Source: Oscillospiraceae bacterium
Lineage (GTDB): Bacteria > Bacillota > Clostridia > Oscillospirales > CAG-272
Length of the DNA: 61,255 nucleotides
Assembly (NCBI GenBank): GCA_015064585.1
Contig: SVRY01000013.1
Span: 1-61,255, forward strand
Direction of reading: 5' to 3'
The position numbers and the translations under genes are program-made. How positions within the stretch are numbered: position 1 is the first letter of the stretch; each line of letters begins with the position of its first letter. The notes beneath the pieces are model-generated. The model was not told the DNA's origin and searched no databases. It saw nothing but the letters and a program-made list of their open reading frames with translations. Below are positions 52,099 through 61,146 of the stretch, one piece after another.

Positions 52099-54618
52099 AT
52101 GGACAACAAAAGAAAAGAACAAAACGGTGAGCTTTCTACCGAGGAATTGATTCGCCGTCTGATGGAGAACTTCAGTGATGAAGAATCCGATGCAAATGAT
52201 GCCGTGTTTGCCGAAGAAGAACAGGCAGAAGAAAATGTTGAGAGCATAGTGCCTGTTGAGGAATCGGAGAAAAAAGAAGAGGAACCCAAAGAAGAGAAAG
52301 CACCCGCAGATCAGCCGTTGATGGCGGCTGTCGTTTTGCCGGAAGAAGCGAAAAACGAAGAAGCACCGGCAATTGATGCCAAGGAAGATGTTTCGGAAAG
52401 TATTGATACATTGGAAGAATCGGAAGATTTGGCAGATGAAGATATATCTGACGATATGTCTGAAGATGTATCCGACGATATAACATCGGAATTGGAATCG
52501 GTGGGCACTGAAAAATTCAAATTCCGCGTGCAAAAGAGCAAGGTTGTTATGGGAGCGGCCATTCCCAAAATGACAGATTCTTTTGAAGGCGTGATTGGCG
52601 ACGGCAAAGAGGTTGGTTTATTTGAAGAAGAAAACGACATCGGCGAATGGGATTCGCCTTTGGAGATGAGTGAATCGAACGGCTATGCCGAAATAGAGCA
52701 GATGGCAAAGGAAGTTTTGGAGCAGGATAAAGAGGAACATAGCGGTGAAGAAAATCTTTTTAATGAAGCAGACGCCGCGGAATTTGCCCAGCTCAGTGAA
52801 GATGATGTCAATCTGATGATGGTTTTCGGCGAAGAAGGAGCAGAGCAAGAGGGGGCAGATGCTGAATCAGAAGCCGCAGAAAAGACCGAAACAAAACATA
52901 AAATTGAAGATGAATATGACGATCCCGCCAAAAGAGACAGCTTTTTTGCCATGTATCGCAAAAAGTACAGCTGGATGAATCTTCGTTTGGCATTGTCGGC
53001 ATTGGTTCTGCTTCTTTGCGGTGTCATTGAATGTGTGAGCTTTTTTGGCGGCGAGCTTCCCGGTATGCTCAATGCACAAAAATATCCCGAGATTCATCTT
53101 TTGATCGCGGTGCAGTTGACATTGTTCTGCGCACTGGTTGCGCTTCCCGAAATTATTTACAGCGTGCGCTCTGCCATGCGCGGATGTCCCGGACCCGGCA
53201 TTTTGTTGACAGTTGGGGCGGCATTCAATTTGGTATATGAGATCATGCTGGCGGTATCGAAGAATCATGTGGGAACTCCTACGTACAATTTGCCGTTGGC
53301 GCTGTGTGCCTTTATAGCTGTGCTGAGCAGTTGGATGCATCTTAAGAGTGAAATGATGGCGTTTGACGTGATCAGTACCGACGGTATCAAGTATACTGCC
53401 ACAAGACAAAAGGATGCCGAATCCGAGCTGGAAAAAGATGCTTTTGATCAATATTTGGATGAAACCCCTCGTATTTTCGGTATTCAAAAAACACAGTTTG
53501 TGTCCGATTTTGTAGCAAGCGGTCAGACTTATTCAAAAAACAAAACCGTGTGCGGTATTATTGCGACGCTGGATGTGATCGTAGCGATTGTATTCTTGAT
53601 TTTAGGTTATTATCGGACAGGCACGCTGCTCGACGGTCTTGGCTATTGCCAGCTGGCTTTGATGTTCTGCTTGCCTATTTCCTCTTTCCTTGTATTCGGA
53701 TTTCCGATGTACCGTGCTTCCCAAAAGGCGTATGATATCGACAGCGCCATTGTGGGAGATGCTTCGGTGGATGAATATGCGGATGCATCGGTGGTGTCTT
53801 TCAATGACAGCGATGTATTCCCCTCCTCGGGCGTTAAAGTTCGTTCAATCAAATTGTACGGAAACAGCAGAATTGACAAGGTTTTGTATACAACCGCAGG
53901 AGTATTTGATAAGCTGGGGGGACCTTTGGCGGAAGTATTCCGTCATGCTATAATATCGCTTGGCGGAGCGGAAGATGTGGATCTCTTGGAAAGCAAGCCG
54001 GGTGGTATAGAAGCCGCGGTGGATGGTGTGCATGTATTCTGCGGAAGCGGGGCGTACATCAATTCTTGCGGTTTTGTACCTGCATATGATGAAAACGATG
54101 TGGTCATCGAAAGAGACGGAAAACTTTCCATTATGTTTGTGGTTATCGGCAAAGAATTGGCGGCGAAAATGTACATTGAATACCGCATGGATCCCGAAAT
54201 GAAGGATATTGTGACCGCACTTTACAAAGCGGGTATGTGTATGGGCGTACGAACACTGGATCCCAATATTGACGATAATATGTTGGGACGTCGCATCAGA
54301 CTGACCGAATATCCCGTTCGTGTTCTCAAATGCGAGAGCAAAGAACAGCTTTCGGGTGTTGCCGAAAAGGTTAAGAGCGGCGTGGCCTCCGCCAAGAGTG
54401 CTAAAAATTTGCTCAAGACGCTGTCGCTGTGCGATCGTATGCAAATTTTGGTGCGTACCGGTATTGCAGTTAAGGTTCTTTCGGTTGTCGTGGGTATTGT
54501 GGCAACGGCGCTTGTATATGCGTTTGGAAATTTCCTTGAAATTTCCTCGGTATATGTGTTGCTGTATCAGCTGTTTTGGTTGATTCCCTCGGTTATTTTG
54601 CCGATGCTGTTCATTTGA
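52099..54618 (+). CDS. Membrane protein resembling a catalytically dead P-type ATPase, with long acidic N-terminus
   Basis: 839 residues. Residues 1-~270 are highly acidic, Glu/Ser-rich and probably disordered. After LRLALSALVLLLCGVIECVS come several membrane helices. The segment LPISSFLVFGFPMYRASQKA, IVGDASVDEYADASVVSF follows the layout that leads in P1B-ATPases from the transport helix to the phosphorylation loop, but the loop reads FNDSDVF (residues 568-574): the catalytic aspartate of DKTGT is Asn569. The later RTLDPNID stands where TGDN is expected, and GDGxNDxP is absent. Two more helices end the protein. It may be a scaffold or regulator. ATG at 52099 after AGGAAGG. Fold assignment is by eye and needs a structure test. 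Confidence 0.7.
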   Translation: MDNKRKEQNGELSTEELIRRLMENFSDEESDANDAVFAEEEQAEENVESIVPVEESEKKEEEPKEEKAPADQPLMAAVVLPEEAKNEEAPAIDAKEDVSESIDTLEESEDLADEDISDDMSEDVSDDITSELESVGTEKFKFRVQKSKVVMGAAIPKMTDSFEGVIGDGKEVGLFEEENDIGEWDSPLEMSESNGYAEIEQMAKEVLEQDKEEHSGEENLFNEADAAEFAQLSEDDVNLMMVFGEEGAEQEGADAESEAAEKTETKHKIEDEYDDPAKRDSFFAMYRKKYSWMNLRLALSALVLLLCGVIECVSFFGGELPGMLNAQKYPEIHLLIAVQLTLFCALVALPEIIYSVRSAMRGCPGPGILLTVGAAFNLVYEIMLAVSKNHVGTPTYNLPLALCAFIAVLSSWMHLKSEMMAFDVISTDGIKYTATRQKDAESELEKDAFDQYLDETPRIFGIQKTQFVSDFVASGQTYSKNKTVCGIIATLDVIVAIVFLILGYYRTGTLLDGLGYCQLALMFCLPISSFLVFGFPMYRASQKAYDIDSAIVGDASVDEYADASVVSFNDSDVFPSSGVKVRSIKLYGNSRIDKVLYTTAGVFDKLGGPLAEVFRHAIISLGGAEDVDLLESKPGGIEAAVDGVHVFCGSGAYINSCGFVPAYDENDVVIERDGKLSIMFVVIGKELAAKMYIEYRMDPEMKDIVTALYKAGMCMGVRTLDPNIDDNMLGRRIRLTEYPVRVLKCESKEQLSGVAEKVKSGVASAKSAKNLLKTLSLCDRMQILVRTGIAVKVLSVVVGIVATALVYAFGNFLEISSVYVLLYQLFWLIPSVILPMLFI

Positions 54619-54630
54619 AATGAATTTTAG

Positions 54631-54657
54631 GGGGCTGCTTTGCCAGCCCCTTTTCTT
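54631..54657 (+). terminator. Terminator of the rlmB/pseudo-ATPase operon
   Basis: GGGGCTG (54631-54637) pairs with CAGCCCC (54644-54650), followed by TTTTCTTT. Confidence 0.88.
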
Positions 54658-54684
54658 TGAAAATAATGTGAATAAGGAACGAAT

Positions 54685-56547
54685 ATGATAGTAAATGGAA
54701 AAAATATTGACGGTGTGCTGAAAAAGGTTCTGAAACCCGGCAGATATATCGGCGGAGAATTCGGGCAGATCGTTAAGAATAAAGAAGATATGAAGGCGAG
54801 ATGGGCGTTTTGTTTTCCCGATACCTATGAGATCGGTATGAGTAATTTGGGAATGCGCATTCTGTACGGTGCCCTCAACAAAGAAGCCGATATCTGGTGC
54901 GAACGTTGCTTTGCTCCTTGGCCCGATATGGCAGAGCAGATGAAAAAACACGATATTCCTTTGTATGCCTTGGAAAGCAGAGACCCTATTCGTAATTTCG
55001 ACATCGTTGGTTTTACGCTTCAGTACGAGCTTTGTTTCTCCAATGTTCTTTACATGATGGACCTGGCAGGGATTCCTTTGAAAGCTTCTGAAAGAGGGGA
55101 AGATTATCCCATTATCATCGGCGGAGGCCCTGCCACCTATAACGCCGAACCTGTAGCGGATTTTTTTGATGTGTTCTCCATTGGTGAAGGCGAGGAAGCG
55201 CTTGTGGAATTCACTCGTTTGTACATGGAAATGAAGGAAAACGGAACATATAATAAAAAAGACTTTTTATTTGCGGTTGCCACCAAATTAAAAGGATTTT
55301 ATGTTCCCTCGCTCTATGACGTAATCTACAATGAGGATGGCACGATCAAGGCGTATCAGCCGATCCATCCCGATGTGCCCAAACAGGTCACCAAACGCAT
55401 TATCGAAGATTTTGACAAGTCATATTTCCCGGATAAAATGGTCATGCCCTTCATTGAAACAGTACATGACCGCATCATGCTGGAGGTGTTCCGCGGTTGC
55501 ATTCGCGGATGCCGTTTCTGCCAAGCATGTATGGTTTACCGCCCGGTGCGTGAAAAAACCAGCGAAACGCTCAACGCGCAGGCACAGTGTCTGCATCAAC
55601 ACACGGGATATGACGAGATCTCCTTGACGGCGCTTTCCATTTCCGATTATACAGAACTACCGGATCTGACCGACCTTTTGCTGAAATGGACCGATGAAAA
55701 GCGTGTATCGCTGTCGCTTCCTTCTCAGCGTGTGGATGCATTTACAAAGGAGCTGATGGAGCGTGTATCTTCGGTGCGCCAAAGCGGTATTACCTTTGCG
55801 CCCGAAGCGGGCACCCAACGCCTGCGGGATGCCATTAACAAGAACGTGGATGAAGAGGATCTTCTGCGTGCCTGCGGTGTGGCTTTCAGCTTTGGCAAGG
55901 ACAGTGTAAAACTGTATTTCATGAGCGGCCTTCCCACCGAAACCGACGAGGATATCATCGGCATTGCGGAACTGACCAAAAAAGTTGTGGATAAATATTA
56001 CGCCAACCCCGAGCGCAAGAAGGGAAAGCATCCGCAGGTGACGATTAGTGTTTCCTGCTTCATTCCTAAGCCCTTTACGCCGTTCCAGTGGGACAAACAG
56101 GATTCCATGGAGGAGCTGCAGCGCAAGCAGGCACTTTTGAAGGAACACATTACCGACCGTCACATTCGCTACACTTGGCACAATGCCAAGGTCAGCCACG
56201 TGGAAGCGGTGCTTGCCAAGGGCAACCGAAAGCTGTCCGAGGCATTGCTGGCGGCACACAAGGCAGGCAGAATGTTTGATGCATGGGATGAGTATTTTGA
56301 CTACGATGCATGGTTGTCTGCCTTTTCGGAAGCGGGTATTGATCCCAAATTCTTTGCAGAGCGTGAAATTCCCGAGGATGAAGTATTGCCTTGGGATATC
56401 ATCGACTGCGGCGTGGATCGCAGATTCTTGCTGCGTGAGCGCAAAAAAGCATACGAATCCAACACCACACCCTGCTGCAAGGATGCTTGCGCGGGATGCG
56501 GTGCCAACAAGATGGGAGGAAACTGCACATGGTGTCCGGGCAAGTAA
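54685..56547 (+). CDS. B12-binding-type radical SAM protein (TIGR03960 family)
   Basis: 620 residues. The first ~200 residues are a cobalamin-binding-like fold (MSNLGMRILYGALNKEADIW; IIIGGGPATYNAEPVADFFD). The radical SAM cluster is Cys272-X3-Cys276-X2-Cys279 in GCIRGCRFCQAC, followed by the barrel (YDEISLTALSISDYTELPDL). The C-terminus has an extra cysteine cluster (CCKDACAGCGANKMGGNCTW) that may bind metal. The family pairs with a DUF2344 protein, as here, and often lies near ribosome or RNase G genes elsewhere; its reaction is not known to me. ATG at 54685 after AAGGAA. Confidence 0.9.
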   Translation: MIVNGKNIDGVLKKVLKPGRYIGGEFGQIVKNKEDMKARWAFCFPDTYEIGMSNLGMRILYGALNKEADIWCERCFAPWPDMAEQMKKHDIPLYALESRDPIRNFDIVGFTLQYELCFSNVLYMMDLAGIPLKASERGEDYPIIIGGGPATYNAEPVADFFDVFSIGEGEEALVEFTRLYMEMKENGTYNKKDFLFAVATKLKGFYVPSLYDVIYNEDGTIKAYQPIHPDVPKQVTKRIIEDFDKSYFPDKMVMPFIETVHDRIMLEVFRGCIRGCRFCQACMVYRPVREKTSETLNAQAQCLHQHTGYDEISLTALSISDYTELPDLTDLLLKWTDEKRVSLSLPSQRVDAFTKELMERVSSVRQSGITFAPEAGTQRLRDAINKNVDEEDLLRACGVAFSFGKDSVKLYFMSGLPTETDEDIIGIAELTKKVVDKYYANPERKKGKHPQVTISVSCFIPKPFTPFQWDKQDSMEELQRKQALLKEHITDRHIRYTWHNAKVSHVEAVLAKGNRKLSEALLAAHKAGRMFDAWDEYFDYDAWLSAFSEAGIDPKFFAEREIPEDEVLPWDIIDCGVDRRFLLRERKKAYESNTTPCCKDACAGCGANKMGGNCTWCPGK

Positions 56548-57173
56548 GAATCAAATTTTATAAGATCGGGGATCTGAAATTCATTTCCCATCTGGATCTT
56601 TGCCGTACCCTGCGCGGTGCCTTTGGCAGAGCGGGGGTTCCTATCAAGTATTCGGAGGGCTTTAATCCCCATCCCAAAATGGTATTTACCCAACCGCTTT
56701 CCATCGGCGTGGAAAGCATTTCGGAATATGTGGATATCCCCTTTACCGAGGAAAGAGATCCCGAAGCGCTGAAAGCTGCCATCAATGCCGAACTGCCATC
56801 CCTTTTGCGGGTGGTGGAGATCTATCCTAGGGGCAAGGAACTGCACGAGGTAGTAACCGCAGACTACCGCTTCACCTTTGCCGATTGTGCCAAGGAAGAA
56901 CTGGAAACGGCGCTTTCGGGCAATTTGGAAATTGAAAAGAAATCCAAGAAGGGGATGATCACGGTGGATCTGAAGGAAAAGCTGCGCAGTTATACCGTGT
57001 TTGAAACCGAAAAGGGTGCGGTTCTTTGCATTCGAATGGATGCGGGACAGACCAGCTTTGTCAATCCCGAGCATCTGGTGAAAGCCATCGAAGCAAATCT
57101 GAAAAGAGAGCTTGCGGAATATACCATTATGAAGGAGACCTGTTATCTGGCGGATGGCACGGTGTTTCGATAA
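56529..57173 (+). CDS. DUF2344 (TIGR03936) protein, partner of the radical SAM enzyme
   Basis: 214 residues. RIKFYKIGDLKFISHLDLCR, then RAGVPIKYSEGFNPHPKMVF and QPLSIGVESISEYVDI are the family marks. In some genomes this domain is fused to the C-terminus of the radical SAM protein; here it is separate but overlaps it by 19 bases with its own GGGAGG site, so coupled synthesis is likely. Role unknown; substrate presentation to the radical SAM enzyme is a reasonable guess. Confidence 0.9.
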   Translation: MVSGQVRIKFYKIGDLKFISHLDLCRTLRGAFGRAGVPIKYSEGFNPHPKMVFTQPLSIGVESISEYVDIPFTEERDPEALKAAINAELPSLLRVVEIYPRGKELHEVVTADYRFTFADCAKEELETALSGNLEIEKKSKKGMITVDLKEKLRSYTVFETEKGAVLCIRMDAGQTSFVNPEHLVKAIEANLKRELAEYTIMKETCYLADGTVFR

Positions 57174-57824
57174 ATGAGGAAAAAGAAATATAAGTGGGAA
57201 GCATACGATGACTCGGTTGTGATCCGGTATGCGGAACAGATCAGTGTGAAACAAGCCTTTAAACAGTATTTGCCGACTCTTTTACTTGTGGGCGGAGTAA
57301 TGTTTTTTATAGCACTTGTAAATCTGATTTGTGCGCTCAACGGCATTGGAAAACAATCCTGGCAACACTGCTTGCTATTTAGTATATTGGCTTTTGTTGC
57401 ATGGGGTGTATTTCGTATGTTGGCAGTAGCAGATGCCAAGCGGAGCAAAGCGTTTCACTTTTCGGTCAACCAAGAAGGTATAATGGTGACGGAAAGAAAA
57501 AAACAGTATTGTATGTCATGGGACAATGTTGCCGTTGTCGGCATGGGGTGTGTGTCACGACCAAGAAGCAGCTTGCAGTATTTTGTTTTCTTTTCTGCCA
57601 AGGAGGATACGGCGCAAGGCATTTCCGACAAAATTGAGTGGGGCATGCTTTCCGATCAATTTGTTGCATTTTGTGATGAGTATATTGAATTTGACGGCAG
57701 CGAGAAGAAAACGATTGAGGAGATATATGCCGTTCTTAGCAGATATATTGATCGGTATGCGCCGAACGCCAAACGGTGTGTGGTGGATCGGAGAACGTAC
57801 GTGGATTCTATCGGTCCTTATTAA
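57174..57824 (+). CDS. Membrane protein with PH/YcxB-like cytoplasmic domain, not recognised
   Basis: 216 residues. Two membrane helices (TLLLVGGVMFFIALVNLICA and CLLFSILAFVAWGVFRMLAV) are followed by a beta-rich domain (AFHFSVNQEGIMVTERKKQY, MSWDNVAVVGM) laid out like YcxB/bacterial PH-type proteins. No catalytic motif is visible. The ATG follows the stop of the DUF2344 gene with no gap and the ribosome site is poor, so it is probably translated by coupling. Function unknown. Confidence 0.72.
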   Translation: MRKKKYKWEAYDDSVVIRYAEQISVKQAFKQYLPTLLLVGGVMFFIALVNLICALNGIGKQSWQHCLLFSILAFVAWGVFRMLAVADAKRSKAFHFSVNQEGIMVTERKKQYCMSWDNVAVVGMGCVSRPRSSLQYFVFFSAKEDTAQGISDKIEWGMLSDQFVAFCDEYIEFDGSEKKTIEEIYAVLSRYIDRYAPNAKRCVVDRRTYVDSIGPY

Positions 57825-57843
57825 ATGTTTTGACAAAATGAAG

Positions 57844-57878
57844 CAAGCGGAGTCTGTCTGACTTCGCTTGTATTTTTT
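57844..57878 (+). terminator. Terminator after the 57174-57824 gene
   Basis: CAAGCGGAGTC (57844-57854) pairs with GACTTCGCTTG (57860-57870) with one G-T pair, followed by TATTTTTTT. Confidence 0.88.
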
Positions 57879-57949
57879 TAATTTTTTATAAATATCATTC
57901 CAATTTTCCATACAAAAACTGACTATATTATATGAAGGGAGGGATCCGA

Positions 57950-58528
57950 ATGGAAAGCCAAGCGCATTTGTCGGATAACGCTATTATAAAATTGTATTTT
58001 GACCGCAATGAGCGCGCCATTGAAGAAACAGATTTGAAATACGGCAAACTACTGTATACCGTTGCATATAACTGTCTGAAAAGCAAAGAGTGTTCCAAGG
58101 AGTGTCAAAACGATGCCTATCTGGAGGTGTGGAATACTGTGCCGCCAACTCGTCCCAAAGCCCTGCGTCCCTTTCTTGTGAAAATTGTGCGGTGCATTTC
58201 CATCAACCGTTACAAGCAGATGAGAGCTGAAAAACGCATTCCCTCCGAGTTGACTGTTTCCATGGAGGAGCTTTCTTATGCTTTGCAATCGGACAGAGGG
58301 GCGGAGGAAGCTTATCGTGCAAAGGAAATAGGCAGGGTGATCAGCGATTACGTCAGAGGTCTTTCTCAAAAACGGCAATATATATTTATGGAAAGATATT
58401 ATATGGCGGGTACGGTGGAGGATATCGCCAATGCACTGAGACTAACCGAATCAGCGGTGTATAAGGAGCTTGCAAAAATCAAGGCAGGGCTGAAACTGCA
58501 TTTGGAAAGGAATGATATCTATATATGA
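57950..58528 (+). CDS. Sigma-70 family (ECF-like) RNA polymerase sigma factor
   Basis: 192 residues. Region 2 is at about 20-95 (DLKYGKLLYTVAYNCLKSKE, with CQNDAYLEVWNTVP) and region 4 at about 130-185 (RYYMAGTVEDIANALRLTES, AVYKELAKIKAGL). The gene below starts inside its stop codon and encodes a single-pass membrane protein, the usual arrangement of an ECF sigma factor and its anti-sigma factor. ATG at 57950 after AAGGGAGGG; the ATG at 57932 overlaps that site. Likely responds to an envelope signal; target promoters unknown. Confidence 0.9.
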   Translation: MESQAHLSDNAIIKLYFDRNERAIEETDLKYGKLLYTVAYNCLKSKECSKECQNDAYLEVWNTVPPTRPKALRPFLVKIVRCISINRYKQMRAEKRIPSELTVSMEELSYALQSDRGAEEAYRAKEIGRVISDYVRGLSQKRQYIFMERYYMAGTVEDIANALRLTESAVYKELAKIKAGLKLHLERNDIYI

Positions 58529-59304
58529 AAGAAGAAATTTTGATGGATGCCATCAGTGAGATAGATGCCGATCTTGTGGATGCGCATTTGAAAATGCGGG
58601 AGATGTTTTCTGAGCACCGCTTTTACAGAAGGATTGCATGGCGGAAAGCATTGGCAGTGGCGGCATGTGCAATTTTGGTGATGATTGCACCGCTTGTCAT
58701 TCCCGGAGGTTATTTGTCAAAAGAGCAGGGAGCAAAGGATACACCAAACGAAGATTATGATGCAAGCATCAATGGCATTCAAACGGATCAAAAGGACTAC
58801 TGCGATCATGATGGATATTGTGATTGCGGGGGTAATCTTCCTGATATGGATGAACTGCCCGCAGTAAACGAGTTATACGTCAAAAACGAAAACTCGGCAT
58901 TTGTGCATGCGGTATTGAGCGACGTGATCGTCAAAACAAGATATGTTTCGGCTGAGTTTACAATTTTGGAAGACTATCACGACAATGTTACTCGGCATAC
59001 GCGGATTACGGTGACGGTGTTCTCGGGATTGCCGGTCTCTGCACTAAATGAAATTTTCGTATTGGGAAAGGAGTTCCTTGTATATATTTCCTATCTTCCC
59101 CGCATGCAGGTGAAGATGAATGAACTGTCTCTCATTCCCCTTGAAGATGGACGGATCAGCATTGATCGGTTATGTCGGTATTACGCTGAAAATGACATCA
59201 GGTGTTTTTTGCCGCAAGATATTTACGGTTACAGTGACGTTATTGCCGATAAAATGGATTTGAAAACGGTAGAAATAAATATTAGAAATATGTCTACAAA
59301 ATAA
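58525..59304 (+). CDS. Single-pass membrane protein, probable anti-sigma factor
   Basis: 259 residues. A ~38-residue cytoplasmic N-terminus (MDAISEIDADLVDAHLKMRE) ends at one membrane helix (ALAVAACAILVMIAPLVIPG), leaving ~195 residues outside. The outside part has a short His/Cys stretch (YCDHDGYCDCGG) that could bind metal. ATG at 58525 overlaps the sigma-factor stop by four bases. The position and shape are those of a sigma-factor partner; there is no ZAS zinc motif or recognisable anti-sigma signature, so the role rests on context. Confidence 0.75.
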   Translation: MKEEILMDAISEIDADLVDAHLKMREMFSEHRFYRRIAWRKALAVAACAILVMIAPLVIPGGYLSKEQGAKDTPNEDYDASINGIQTDQKDYCDHDGYCDCGGNLPDMDELPAVNELYVKNENSAFVHAVLSDVIVKTRYVSAEFTILEDYHDNVTRHTRITVTVFSGLPVSALNEIFVLGKEFLVYISYLPRMQVKMNELSLIPLEDGRISIDRLCRYYAENDIRCFLPQDIYGYSDVIADKMDLKTVEINIRNMSTK

Positions 59305-59322
59305 AACAAATAGGAGGATACT

Positions 59323-59934
59323 ATGAAAAAAATTGCAAAAACGATATCTGCGTGGTTGCTTGTTTTGGCTTTGTCGATGGCTTGTGTTGGTTGCCAATAT
59401 GTGGACACCGAAAATTCTGAAAGTGTCGGCGGTGATCAAACCGATTCTTACAAGAAAAACATTGACGAATCCTTCGCTACGTTTCGGTTGCCCGAAGAAA
59501 TGCCCGAGGACTTTCGATTTTCTTTGATTTGGGGCGTTTACGGTATCAGTTCCTACGATAGCGAGATCGGGGCGTTGATCAAAACTACCGATGCCGCCCA
59601 TCCTGAAAATTATACCACCACCCTGCACCTGAGCGAAGAACAGATGCAACAGATCTACACGCTGATCCGCAATCTGGATGTGGGTAGCTATCCCGATTTG
59701 TATAATCCCTTTCCGGAGTTTGGATCTGACCCGCCTTACACAATTGTTTTGACGGTCTACGACGGAATTGGCTCCAAAACGATTGCGTGTCGGGATATTG
59801 CGATTCCCGGCGAAGAGATGTCTACAAGCGAAGAAAGTGCTGAATTTATCAGTACCTACAATGCTATCCGTAAAATTCTAACCGATTCGGAGCAGTGGAT
59901 GGCTTTGCCGGATTATGAGACCTATTATGATTGA
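59323..59934 (+). CDS. Small lipoprotein of the sigma-factor operon
   Basis: 203 residues. A lipoprotein-type signal (ISAWLLVLALSMACVGC) offers Cys21 or Cys24 as lipid site. The mature part has no domain I recognise; it contains TTLHLSEEQMQQIYTLIRNL and YTIVLTVYDGIGSKTIACRD, reading like a small alpha/beta fold. ATG at 59323 after AGGAGG, 18 bases behind the probable anti-sigma gene, and followed by a strong terminator, so the three genes form one operon. It may be the outside sensor or a target of the regulon. Confidence 0.82.
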   Translation: MKKIAKTISAWLLVLALSMACVGCQYVDTENSESVGGDQTDSYKKNIDESFATFRLPEEMPEDFRFSLIWGVYGISSYDSEIGALIKTTDAAHPENYTTTLHLSEEQMQQIYTLIRNLDVGSYPDLYNPFPEFGSDPPYTIVLTVYDGIGSKTIACRDIAIPGEEMSTSEESAEFISTYNAIRKILTDSEQWMALPDYETYYD

Positions 59935-59956
59935 GCAAGAGGGAGTTTATACAAGG

Positions 59957-59985
59957 AAAGACGGTTGCGCGCAACCGTCTTTCTG
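59957..59985. terminator. Bidirectional terminator between sigma operon and DUF4363 gene
   Basis: AAAGACGGTTGC (59957-59968) pairs perfectly with GCAACCGTCTTT (59971-59982). Confidence 0.88.
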
Positions 59986-60336
59986 TTATATAATAGACCC
60001 GAATGAGATTGAATAACTGCTTCGTATTGTTTCCATAGCTTGCAGAAATGTGGTGCGTGCGGAGTGAAAAAGTGCGGGATCGCTATCCGATATATGTGCT
60101 TGCATTAGGGCGAGCGCTTTTTCAGCGTCTGCCACAAGACGGCGATTCACGGATAAGAAAATGATGCCCTTTTTGTTTTCCCAAAGGGAGATCAGCGCGG
60201 ATGTTGATTCTTTTGTGACGGTACTGCGGGCGGCGTCGGACAAACGGTCGGTTGCCGAAGCAATTTCATAGCCGTACCAAAGACAAAAGCAAAGAATCAG
60301 TATTAAGAGAAAGATGCCGGCACAAAGTGGACGCAT
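59986..60336 (-). CDS. DUF4363 family small membrane protein
   Basis: 116 residues. One N-terminal helix (LCAGIFLLILILCFCLWYG) is followed by a helical domain (LISLWENKKGIIFLSVNRR; VADAEKALALMQAHISDSD) typical of DUF4363. The family is nearly confined to spore-forming Firmicutes and usually sits next to a DUF421 gene, as here, two bases downstream of it. Function unknown; a role at the spore or forespore membrane has been suggested from gene content, not shown here. Confidence 0.85.
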   Translation of the reverse strand: MRPLCAGIFLLILILCFCLWYGYEIASATDRLSDAARSTVTKESTSALISLWENKKGIIFLSVNRRLVADAEKALALMQAHISDSDPALFHSARTTFLQAMETIRSSYSISFGSII

Positions 60337-60338
60337 AT

Positions 60339-61013
60339 TCAGAGTTTCTCCTTTTTTACCAAATTGAAGTTTCCGTCATCGTCAAGCGAGAACAGCAGTA
60401 CATCCGAAATGCCGCATCCCCGCTCGGACAGCTTTTGCATAAGCCAGCGACGGTTTCGGCCAAGGAGCTTTAAATGGAAATCGCTGATCTGCCCCTGTAC
60501 CACAAGGGGATGGGCGATGCCTTTTCTGGCGGGGGATACGCCCATGTCATCTACAGTGGCAGGGGTGGCTCCCGCTCGCAGTATCACCGAAAACTGTCCG
60601 TTTTGCTCGAGCATGCCGTATTGCACATCCTTAATATCTCCTACGCCGCGCAAACGAAGCTGTCCCATTAGCTCATCCACTGACATTCGCATGGCAAACA
60701 GCTCTTTTTGATCAATTGCACCGTTGTTGATGAGTAAACTGGGTCTGCCATCCACTAAACGCTTGACAGGCGGAAAATGGGATGCAAACCAAGGGACGAT
60801 TACTTCAAAACTGAGGATTAATGAAAAAGGTATGACTGCTGCAAGAAGAGGTATGTCGCTGTCGATAATGGGGGCTGTGATCAGCTCGGAAAGCAGTATG
60901 GTTGTAACAAGTTCGGAGGGCTGCATCTGCCCGATTTGGCGTTTGCCCATAAGACGCATGCCGGCAATCAGGAGAATGTAAAGAATGACCGTGCGCATGG
61001 CGGAAACGAACAT
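60339..61013 (-). CDS. DUF421 (YetF-type) membrane protein
   Basis: 224 residues. Three N-terminal helices (TVILYILLIAGMRLMGKRQ; LVTTILLSELITAPIIDSDI) are followed by a cytoplasmic domain with GRPSLLINNGAIDQKELFAM and MSVDELMGQLRLRGVGDIKD, the DUF421 marks. YetF-type proteins are found in sporulating bacteria, some being forespore-expressed. ATG at 61013 after AGAGGTGA; an in-frame ATG at 61043 lacks a site. No sigma-F/G promoter could be read upstream. Forms an operon with DUF4363. Confidence 0.9.
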   Translation of the reverse strand: MFVSAMRTVILYILLIAGMRLMGKRQIGQMQPSELVTTILLSELITAPIIDSDIPLLAAVIPFSLILSFEVIVPWFASHFPPVKRLVDGRPSLLINNGAIDQKELFAMRMSVDELMGQLRLRGVGDIKDVQYGMLEQNGQFSVILRAGATPATVDDMGVSPARKGIAHPLVVQGQISDFHLKLLGRNRRWLMQKLSERGCGISDVLLFSLDDDGNFNLVKKEKL

Positions 61014-61117
61014 GGTATCACCTCTTGTGAAAAGCATTCCCAAACAGAGAAATATTATGCTTGATTTTTAGTCCAAAAAAATTGTCAAAAAAATATCAAA
61101 AAAATTATCAAAAGGGG

Positions 61118-61146
61118 TTGACAAAGGGGAAAGGATGTGCTATACT
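61118..61146 (+). promoter_or_regulatory. Strong promoter, probable rRNA operon P1
   Basis: TTGACA (61118-61123), 17 bases, TATACT (61141-61146). Upstream (61074-61112) are phased A-tracts like an UP element; downstream is a GC-rich start region. No open frame follows. Confidence 0.72.

Noticed and set aside
61014..61073. Sigma-F/G promoter for the DUF421-DUF4363 operon
   Set aside because: A GCATA string is present but no matching -10 element stands at the right distance.
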